Positions 41,703-47,818 of a DNA stretch of 47,818 nt are shown here, piece after piece; position 1 is the first letter of the stretch; every line of letters begins with the position of its first letter. Source of the stretch: Sphingomonas sp. Root710 (lineage in GTDB: Bacteria > Pseudomonadota > Alphaproteobacteria > Sphingomonadales > Sphingomonadaceae); assembly GCF_001429065.1 (NCBI RefSeq), contig NZ_LMIB01000021.1, forward strand, positions 1 to 47,818, read 5' to 3'. The position numbers were made by a program, and so were the translations under genes. The notes beneath the pieces were generated by a model. That model did no database searches and was not told the DNA's origin. It was given only the letters and a program-made list of their open reading frames with translations.

Positions 41703-42301
41703 TCTACGACGTCCCCGCCATCACCGTGCTGGCGCACCAATGCGCCCCCGAGATCGCGACGGAAGCGGTCGTGCCGCTCGTCGTGACGGAGAGCGGCGGA
41801 GATAGCCTGCAGATCAACGTCAACAAGGGGCCGCGCGTACGCGCCGGATCCGTGGTCGAAGCCGCGGCGATCGTCCGCCGCTACGTGGCGGCGGGGTATA
41901 CCGCCGACGTCGGATTGGCGCAGATCAACTCCGCCAACTTCGCGCGGCTCGGTGTCACGGTCGAGCAGGCGTTCGACCCTTGCACCAACCTGCGGCTCGC
42001 CTCCCTGCTTCTGCAGCAGGGCTACGGGCTCGCAAACCGGTATTATAGCGGCCTCGACGCCATCTCGGCGACCTATTCGCTCTACAACACCGGCACGCTG
42101 ACCCGCGGCTTCCGCAACGGCTATGTCGGGCGGGTCTGGATGGCTGCCAGCACGATGGGCTCGGTACAGGCCGTTCCCCCGCTGCCGGCCACTGGTGCCG
42201 CATCGAACGGGGCGGCAGCCGCGGTAGTGAAGCCTGCGAGTGAGCGCGACCCTTGGATCGTCGGGCAAGTCGCGTCCAACGTGATCGAGGTTTTCAAGTG
42301 A
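41699..42301 (+). CDS. virB1: VirB1-like lytic transglycosylase
   Basis: 200 residues. The transglycosylase core is VPLVVTESGGDSLQINVN with the catalytic glutamate in TESG, then VGLAQINSANFARLG and CTNLRLASLLLQQGYG, and AISATYSLYNTGTL. It opens peptidoglycan for assembly of the secretion channel. GTG start within a GTGA overlap. No obvious signal peptide, which is a little unusual for the family. Confidence 0.88.
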   Translation: MIYDVPAITVLAHQCAPEIATEAVVPLVVTESGGDSLQINVNKGPRVRAGSVVEAAAIVRRYVAAGYTADVGLAQINSANFARLGVTVEQAFDPCTNLRLASLLLQQGYGLANRYYSGLDAISATYSLYNTGTLTRGFRNGYVGRVWMAASTMGSVQAVPPLPATGAASNGAAAAVVKPASERDPWIVGQVASNVIEVFK

Positions 42302-43584
42302 GCGCGGAGAACAGCGTCGCGCGTAGCGGGCGCGAGGCCGATCCCCAGACCGAACGGATCGCCTTCGAAATTCCGCCCGAGCTGGCGACCCGGTACGAGG
42401 TGCGCGTCGTCGAGGGGGCGGGCGGCGGTGAGCAGCGGCTCGGCCTGTTCCGCCCCGGGGACCGCGTGATCCCGGCGATCGAGATCACCGACAGCCGCAT
42501 TGTGGCGCGGCGCGAGGACGCAGAGACGATCGCGAGCCTGGTGAAGATCGCTCAGCACAACAGCTGGGATCGGATCGAAGTCGATGGCTCCCCCGAGTTT
42601 CGAAAAGCTGTGTGGTCCGCTGCGACGCGGGAGGGGCTGACGGTCAACGGCTACGAGCCTACCTTCGCCGAACAGGAGCGCATGGCGGATTTGAGACGGG
42701 GCGTACCCGCCAATCGCGACGCTACGGTGGTCGAGCAAGCGCGCCCGGTTCCGCAGACCGATGCCGGCGCCGCTACAACCCTCACGCATTCGGCTCCGGG
42801 TCAGTCTGCGGCTCGAAACGATGGTTCGCTGTCGGAGGCCGACCGGCGGCTCTTGCTGACGCTCAGCCGGCACACCGAAGACCGCAAGGTGCTTTATGGG
42901 GAGCTCGGCGACAACAGGGACGCTTTCCAACGGGAAGTCCATCTCGAGCGGATCGATGTGAATCGGGAAGCGCTCGAAAGTGCGCTTGAGCGGGCGCTGG
43001 AGAGCCCGACGCTGGTGAGGGCGTTCGACAGCTCCGGCTACGAGTCCGGCGCTCTGCGTCAGATGGGCAAGGGTGGCGCTTGGGACACGGAGGTCGCTGA
43101 CGCGATCTATCTTGTCCGATCGGGCCTCCATCGGGATACGATGACGAAGGAGGCTGGCGCTGCTGCCACACTGGCCGACGAGCTTGATGCCGATCGGGAA
43201 GACCGGTCCGTCGCGGAGCCGACCGCCCCGCAAAGCCGAAGATCAGACTCTGAACAGCCCCGGACGCGGGATGAGCAGGAGCGGGACGCGGCCGCCGGGC
43301 GCCGGCAGGAGAGCGACGAGCTCGCCGAACTCTTCCTTCACGGCGGGATGGAGAGAGTATCGGCGGAGCCCCGACTAGCCAACGCGCTGCAGGCGCAGGC
43401 GGCGATGGAACAGCATATCGGCGAGGTCTTCGACGGTGACGCGCACCACATGGTCTCGGCGAACCTCGAGAGTCGGAAAATGATCTCGGACGTGCTGCGG
43501 CGCGGCCTGGATGTCTCGGTCCGCGAGCCCACGCCGGTTCGACAGATCGAGGCGATGCACACCCACCCCGAATTGGAGAGGTAG
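42298..43584 (+). CDS. LPD7-domain protein within the transfer operon
   Basis: 428 residues. The segment IVARREDAETIASLVKIAQH, SWDRIEVDGSPEFRKAVW, TREGLTVNGYEPTFAEQERM matches the large polyvalent protein-associated domain LPD7, which is usually attached to relaxases or plasmid polyvalent proteins. The rest is charged and low in hydrophobic residues. GTG start in a GTGA overlap with virB1. Here it sits between virB1 and virB2 without a relaxase domain; its role is not known to me. Confidence 0.75.
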   Translation: MSAENSVARSGREADPQTERIAFEIPPELATRYEVRVVEGAGGGEQRLGLFRPGDRVIPAIEITDSRIVARREDAETIASLVKIAQHNSWDRIEVDGSPEFRKAVWSAATREGLTVNGYEPTFAEQERMADLRRGVPANRDATVVEQARPVPQTDAGAATTLTHSAPGQSAARNDGSLSEADRRLLLTLSRHTEDRKVLYGELGDNRDAFQREVHLERIDVNREALESALERALESPTLVRAFDSSGYESGALRQMGKGGAWDTEVADAIYLVRSGLHRDTMTKEAGAAATLADELDADREDRSVAEPTAPQSRRSDSEQPRTRDEQERDAAAGRRQESDELAELFLHGGMERVSAEPRLANALQAQAAMEQHIGEVFDGDAHHMVSANLESRKMISDVLRRGLDVSVREPTPVRQIEAMHTHPELER

Positions 43585-43590
43585 TTCGAC

Positions 43591-43926
43591 ATGGAGGATC
43601 GTATGAAGTTCACACCCAGGCTGGGTCGGCTGATGTCCGATCGCCGTGCCCGCCAGCTCGTCGGCTTTGCCGGCGCATTGGCTCTTATGTCGATCGCGCA
43701 GCCAGCATGGGCCGACGGCACATCCATCGAGAGCGGTCTGACGACAGTAAGGACCTGGCTGATCGGCATTTCTTCGGTGGTCGGCGCCATCGCCGTGATG
43801 GGTGTGGGATACGCGAAGCTGACCGGCCGGATGGAGTGGGGCCGCGCTGTCACCGTGCTGATCGGCATCGGCATCATCTTCTCGGCGACGACGATCGTCG
43901 GCTGGATGAGTACCGCAAGTGGCTGA
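43591..43926 (+). CDS. virB2: VirB2-type conjugative pilin
   Basis: 111 residues: signal region LVGFAGALALMSIAQPAWA-D, then two hydrophobic helices (TWLIGISSVVGAIAVMGVGYA, AVTVLIGIGIIFSATTIVGW), the standard prepilin layout. Six bp after the LPD7 gene. Forms the pilus shaft. Confidence 0.85.
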   Translation: MEDRMKFTPRLGRLMSDRRARQLVGFAGALALMSIAQPAWADGTSIESGLTTVRTWLIGISSVVGAIAVMGVGYAKLTGRMEWGRAVTVLIGIGIIFSATTIVGWMSTASG

Positions 43927-44260
43927 GGTCGAGAAGCTCGCCGAGGACAAGGTCTTCCTCGCCATGACCAGACCGGCCGTGTTCATGGGATTGCCGCTCG
44001 AAGCGATCCTGCCGATCATCATGGTCAGCATGATCATCTGGTCGATCATGCACAATCCCTTGTACCCGCTAGCCGCTTTCGGGGCACTCTACTTCCCGGC
44101 GCGGATGGTCGTTCACTACGACTACAATGCCTTCCGGCTCTGGGGCCTGTGGTTTCAGACGGTGTTCCTTTCGAAGAACCGCAAGTTTTGGGGCGGTGGG
44201 AGTTACTCGCCCGTTCGCCTTGGCAAGAGCGTCAAGCGGAAGCAGTTCGGCAATGACTGA
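43919..44260 (+). CDS. virB3: VirB3-like inner-membrane protein
   Basis: 113 residues with KVFLAMTRPAVFMGLPLEAI and two hydrophobic segments, then a basic tail (FWGGGSYSPVRLGKSVKRKQ). Works with VirB4 in pilus assembly. GTG start overlaps the virB2 stop by 8 bp; overlaps virB4 by 8 bp. Confidence 0.87.
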   Translation: MAEVEKLAEDKVFLAMTRPAVFMGLPLEAILPIIMVSMIIWSIMHNPLYPLAAFGALYFPARMVVHYDYNAFRLWGLWFQTVFLSKNRKFWGGGSYSPVRLGKSVKRKQFGND

Positions 44261-46619
44261 AACCAGGTTGAAGCATAAGAAGGTGGCGGTCCGCGAGACG
44301 GATGACGTCAAGTTCATCCCCTATACGCGGCACGTCGACGACACGGTTGTCGCCCTCGACGACGGCTCGCTCATGCGCATGTACCGCGTCGATGGGCGGC
44401 CGTTCGAAACCAGCGACATTGCCGATCTGAATAGCTGGCACAACAAGCTCAACATTACCTGGCGCGCGATCGGCGACGACCGCATCGCGCTGTGGACCCA
44501 TCTCGTGCGCACCGCGACGGACCCGGTCCTGAGTGGCGACTTCCACTCCGACTTCGCGCGCCAGCTCCAGGACCGTTACTCCGAGACACTCAAGGAGAAG
44601 GTCCTCTACCATAACGAGTTCTACGTGACGCTCGTCGTGCGGCCTTCCAGCATGGCCAGCGACCAGGTCTCGCGCTTTTTCGGCAAGCAAAAGACGCCGG
44701 GTGAGTTCGATGACCGCGCGCTCACGATCATGGCGGACAAGAGCCGCGATTTCGAGTCCCTGCTTGCCGACGCGACACCGGAGCGCCTGTCGATTTACGA
44801 GCGTGACGGCATCCTGTTCTCGAAGCCCATGGAGGTCCTGCACTTCATCCTAACGGGCGACCGCATCCGCATTCCGCTGCTCGACGGCCGGTTGGGGCAA
44901 GCGCTCTACCAATCTCGCGTGGTCTTCGGGCGCGAGGCGGCCGAGATCCGCCTCGCCCACAAGTCACATTACCTCGGCATGTTCGGTGTGCGCGAATATG
45001 TCGCCAGCACCCGGACGGGCCAGTTCAACAGCCTGCTGAAGCTCGACTTCCCTTATGTGCTGACCCAGAGTTTCGCGCCTCTGGTGAAGCAGGACGCGAG
45101 CGAGCGCTTCACCAAGAAATATAAGCAGATGACGTCCTCGGACGATGCCGGCGTCAGTCAGGCCGTTGAACTCCTCGACGGGGTCGACGACCTCATGGCG
45201 AACCGCTTCGTCATGGGTGAGCATCACCTTTCGATCTCGGTCATCGACGACGATCCGCGTCGCCTCCTCGACCGCCTCTCGATCGCGCGCTCGGCCGCGG
45301 CGGACACCGGCATGGTGATGGCGCGCGAGGACGTGGCGCTTGAAGCCGCCTTCTGGGCGCAGCTCCCCGGCAATTTCCGGATGCGCGCGCGCCCTGCGGT
45401 CATCAACAGCCGCAATTTCGCGGCACTGAGCCCGTTCTACACCTTCCCGGCCGGGCGGAAGTCCGGAAACCACTGGGGCGAAGCGGTGACGCTGCTCAAG
45501 ACGCGCGCGGGCTCGTCCTTCTGGTTCAACTTTCACCGCGCCGATATCGGCCACACGCTCATCATCGGCCCGACGGGAGGCGGCAAGACGGTTCTCCAGA
45601 ACTTCCTCCAGGCCCAGCTCGAAAAGACCGGCGCCCGGCAAGTGTTCTTCGACAAGGACCGCGGCGCCGAGATTTTCGTGCGCGCCTGCGGGGGCACCTA
45701 TCTCGCGCTTCGCAATGGCGAGCCGACTGGTTTCGCGCCCCTCAAGGGACTGGAACCCACCCACGATAACATTGCCTTCTTGCGCCAGTTCGTGCGGGTG
45801 CTTGTCAGGCGCGAGAATCGGCCGTTGACGGTCGGCGAGGATCGGCTGATCGACGAGGGCCTCGATGCCGTGATGCGACTGCCGTCGCATGCCCGCTCCC
45901 TCGGCGCGCTACGCGAGATGCTGGGCTACGCTGACGCTGAGGGGATCGGGGCGCGGCTCGAACGCTGGTGCCAGGGTGGTTCGCTCGGCTGGGCATTCGA
46001 CGGACCGGTTGACGAAGTTTCGATGGCAGCCCGCCTCGTCGGGTTCGACATGACCGACTTTCTCGAGAACCCGGAAATCCGCACACCGACCATGCTCTAC
46101 CTCTTCCACCGCGTGGACGAGCTGCTCGACGGACAGCGGGTGGTGGTCGATATCGACGAGTTCTGGAAGGCGCTCCAGGACGATGCGTTCCGCGCCTTTG
46201 CACAGGATGGCCTGAAGACCTTCCGCAAGCGCAACGCCTTCATGGTTTTCGGCACGCAGTCGCCGGCGGACGCGCTGCGCTCGCCGATCGCGCACTCGAT
46301 CATCGAGCAGACCGCGACCAAGATCCTCCTGCCCAATTCCGATGCGAAGCGATCCGATTATTGCGACGGGCTGGGCCTGACGGATGCCGAGTACCGGCTG
46401 ATCCGGGAGGACCTGACCCCGGAAAGCCGCTGCTTCCTTGTCAAGCAGGGCCACACGTCGATCGTCGCCAAGCTCGACCTGGCCGGGATGCCCAACGAGC
46501 TCAAGGTGCTTTCGGGGCGCGAGGAGACCCTCGTCGCCATGGAAGAGGCCATCGCCGCTGCGGGGGACGATCCGGCGGCCTGGCTGCCGGCTTTCTATGC
46601 CAACCAAAGGAGAAGCTGA
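44253..46619 (+). CDS. virB4: VirB4/TraC-type secretion ATPase
   Basis: 788 residues. Walker A GPTGGGKT at about 439-446 and Walker B VVVDIDEFWKAL near 630, with MVFGTQSPADALRS in the C-terminal half, as in VirB4. It powers pilus assembly and substrate transfer at the inner membrane. The ATG at 44253 is chosen from the overlap with virB3. Confidence 0.95.
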   Translation: MTETRLKHKKVAVRETDDVKFIPYTRHVDDTVVALDDGSLMRMYRVDGRPFETSDIADLNSWHNKLNITWRAIGDDRIALWTHLVRTATDPVLSGDFHSDFARQLQDRYSETLKEKVLYHNEFYVTLVVRPSSMASDQVSRFFGKQKTPGEFDDRALTIMADKSRDFESLLADATPERLSIYERDGILFSKPMEVLHFILTGDRIRIPLLDGRLGQALYQSRVVFGREAAEIRLAHKSHYLGMFGVREYVASTRTGQFNSLLKLDFPYVLTQSFAPLVKQDASERFTKKYKQMTSSDDAGVSQAVELLDGVDDLMANRFVMGEHHLSISVIDDDPRRLLDRLSIARSAAADTGMVMAREDVALEAAFWAQLPGNFRMRARPAVINSRNFAALSPFYTFPAGRKSGNHWGEAVTLLKTRAGSSFWFNFHRADIGHTLIIGPTGGGKTVLQNFLQAQLEKTGARQVFFDKDRGAEIFVRACGGTYLALRNGEPTGFAPLKGLEPTHDNIAFLRQFVRVLVRRENRPLTVGEDRLIDEGLDAVMRLPSHARSLGALREMLGYADAEGIGARLERWCQGGSLGWAFDGPVDEVSMAARLVGFDMTDFLENPEIRTPTMLYLFHRVDELLDGQRVVVDIDEFWKALQDDAFRAFAQDGLKTFRKRNAFMVFGTQSPADALRSPIAHSIIEQTATKILLPNSDAKRSDYCDGLGLTDAEYRLIREDLTPESRCFLVKQGHTSIVAKLDLAGMPNELKVLSGREETLVAMEEAIAAAGDDPAAWLPAFYANQRRS

Positions 46620-46620
46620 G

Positions 46621-47346
46621 ATGTGGATCAAGCGTACCTTGATGGGAATTGCGGCACCCGCCGCGGTCGCTGTCTTTGCCCCGCCGGCTGCGGCGCAGGG
46701 CATCCCCGTGTTCGATACCACGACCTACCTTCAGGCGCTGCAAACCGCGAGGCAGACGCTGACGATGGTGGAGCAGGGCAAGCAGCAGATCGAGACTGCC
46801 GCGAACCAGCTCCAGTCACTCCAGAAGCTCACCAATATGAGCGAGATCGCGTCGACCCTGAACCTGCCCTCGGTCCGCAACCTCCTGCCGGCGACGACGA
46901 CCGACGTGTCGACGCTGTTCGGGGGCGATCTCACGAAGCTCGGCTCGTTGGGGACGCTCGCATCGAACATCCAGTCGCGCTACCGCCCCTCGTCCACGGG
47001 ATCCTCGGATGCGGATGCGGCCTATGCCCAGGCGCTGAAGGATTCTACCGGATCGGCTGCGACGACGGCCGCGCTCGGTGAGAATACCCTGAACATCGCG
47101 CAGACCCGAACGCAGGCATTGGATCAGCTGCGGCAGCAGCTCGCCAGCGCCAAGGATCCAAAAGACGTGATGGACCTGCAGGCCCGCATCGCGGTCGAGC
47201 AGGCGCAGCTTCAGAACGACCTTCTCAAGATGCAGGCGATTCAGATGGCCCAAGCTGGCGAAGGTGATCTCGCTATTAGCTCGGCTCTGCTCGCAGCCGG
47301 GCGAAATGACTCAGCGTTCTTCCAGGCTAACACAATAAGGAAATAA
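46621..47346 (+). CDS. virB5: VirB5-like minor pilin / TrbJ-like protein
   Basis: 241 residues. Signal peptide IAAPAAVAVFAPPAAAQG, then long amphipathic helices (QTLTMVEQGKQQIETAANQL; LNIAQTRTQALDQLRQQLA) with heptad-like spacing, typical of VirB5. One base after virB4. Confidence 0.85.
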   Translation: MWIKRTLMGIAAPAAVAVFAPPAAAQGIPVFDTTTYLQALQTARQTLTMVEQGKQQIETAANQLQSLQKLTNMSEIASTLNLPSVRNLLPATTTDVSTLFGGDLTKLGSLGTLASNIQSRYRPSSTGSSDADAAYAQALKDSTGSAATTAALGENTLNIAQTRTQALDQLRQQLASAKDPKDVMDLQARIAVEQAQLQNDLLKMQAIQMAQAGEGDLAISSALLAAGRNDSAFFQANTIRK

Positions 47347-47348
47347 GT

Positions 47349-47618
47349 ATGCGCAGGTTGCTTGTGCCGGCAGCGTTCTTGTTCGTGTGTGGATGTCAAC
47401 CGGCCGTCAAGGTTCCGACCTCGCAGGAGCTTGTCGGTAATCCGCAGCTTCTCGCCGAGTGGCAATCCAAATGCAACACGGGTGAGTACAGTCAGTTGGC
47501 GGCCGCCAAAAAGGCGAACCTGTGCTCTACTACGCAGGATGCCAGTATGACAGTTACCCAGATGGAGGCGGGTAAGAAGGATTCCGACTTCTTTGGAAAT
47601 ATGTCGAAGAGAAAGTGA
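47349..47618 (+). CDS. EexN/TrbK-like entry-exclusion lipoprotein
   Basis: 89 residues. A lipoprotein signal (LLVPAAFLFVCGC, lipid Cys after VCG) and a mature part with ELVGNPQLLAEWQSKC and a second cysteine, in the size and position of EexN-type exclusion lipoproteins beside VirB5 and VirB6. Such proteins block redundant transfer into the cell. Identification is by layout more than by sequence. Confidence 0.6.
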   Translation: MRRLLVPAAFLFVCGCQPAVKVPTSQELVGNPQLLAEWQSKCNTGEYSQLAAAKKANLCSTTQDASMTVTQMEAGKKDSDFFGNMSKRK

Positions 47619-47655
47619 GACCCGGCCGAATTACCAGTCAATAGAGGTAGAGTAG

Positions 47656-47700
47656 ATGGCTTCGCCACCGGACATTATGACGCTTTTCACAACCATGTAG
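47656..47700 (+). pseudogene. virB6: virB6, first codons only, cut by Tn3-type insertion
   Basis: ATG at 47656 follows AGAGGT and reads MASPPDIMTLFTTM before TAG formed at the inverted repeat boundary. Its position after virB5 and the exclusion lipoprotein is that of virB6. Everything downstream (VirB7-VirB11, VirD4) is outside the window or lost. Confidence 0.55.
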
Positions 47701-47737
47701 GCCTCACCTCAAGATTTGTTCGCCAGACAACGCTAAG
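47700..47737 (+). repeat. 38-bp Tn3-family-type terminal inverted repeat (right edge element)
   Basis: GGCCTCACCT... ending ACGCTAAG, 33/38 identical to the repeat at 95-132. The outer end is at 47700, so this element lies to the right. Inside it the minus strand has a 19-codon open end stopping at 47758 (RALHDPNGRLRLVA), which I cannot identify. Confidence 0.72.
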
Positions 47738-47818
47738 CTGGAAATACTGAGAACATCCTAGGCGACGAGCCGAAGTCTGCCGTTCGGGTCGTGGAGTGCT
47801 CGGTACCCGCGGTTGCCG

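Noticed and set aside
47758-47817. C-terminus of a Tn3 TnpA at the right edge
   Set aside because: The 19 visible residues do not resemble known TnpA endings, so it is mentioned only as unidentified.

Overview
This 47.8 kb, GC-rich window looks like part of a catabolic plasmid of a sphingomonad (Sphingobium, Novosphingobium or Sphingomonas). The reasons are the plasmid replication genes, a VirB-type conjugation operon, a complete protocatechuate 4,5-cleavage (lig) pathway and a TonB-dependent receptor leading a catabolic operon. No rRNA or tRNA gene was recognised.

Layout. 1-2730: plasmid replication region with a truncated RPA-type repA, a repC gene and six iteron-like repeats on both sides of repC. 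2733-7305: a nest of broken mobile elements (integrase, IS3, IS21 and IS110 remnants and a metal-transporter fragment) around one intact IS256-family element with a perfect 8-bp target duplication. 7307-17736: 4-hydroxybenzoate and protocatechuate catabolism (DUF1932 gene-ligJ-ligI-ligA-ligB-ligC, a LysR regulator with two HTH domains, ligK-ligU, pobA, pobR). 17784-35566: a LuxR/MalT-type activator, a Baeyer-Villiger monooxygenase-esterase-dehydrogenase unit, and a tightly coupled ten-gene operon. That operon encodes a TonB receptor, a CYP199-like P450, a Tm-1-like ATP-binding protein, a three-subunit biotin-dependent carboxylase, a HAD phosphatase, a 4-hydroxybenzoyl-CoA-type thioesterase, a DUF849 beta-keto acid cleavage enzyme and a dehydrogenase. 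35567-37900: debris that includes an AbiEii/GSU2403-like nucleotidyltransferase and an adenine methyltransferase. 37973-40306: small plasmid genes and regulators. 40555-47700: first half of a conjugative type IV secretion operon (M15 peptidase, TrbM-like protein, VirB1, LPD7 protein, VirB2, VirB3, VirB4, VirB5, EexN-like lipoprotein, start of virB6).

How it fits together. My main proposal is that the 28-35 kb operon activates an aryl methyl ketone such as 4-hydroxyacetophenone. The methyl group would be carboxylated to a beta-keto acid, which is cleaved with acetyl-CoA to 4-hydroxybenzoyl-CoA and hydrolysed to 4-hydroxybenzoate. The neighbouring PobA and Lig enzymes would take that to pyruvate and oxaloacetate. 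The logic resembles what I recall of acetovanillone catabolism (Acv/Vce of Sphingobium SYK-6, Hpe of Rhodococcus), but with a Tm-1-like protein where those systems have a two-part kinase. An identical 19-bp dyad lies in front of both halves of the 17.8-35.6 kb cluster and next to its own activator gene, suggesting one regulon. The substrate is inferred, not shown.

Both window ends carry 38-bp inverted repeats of Tn3-family type (33/38 identical) whose elements extend out of the window. One cuts off repA and the other cuts off virB6, so replication through repA and conjugation are probably both lost or altered in this copy.
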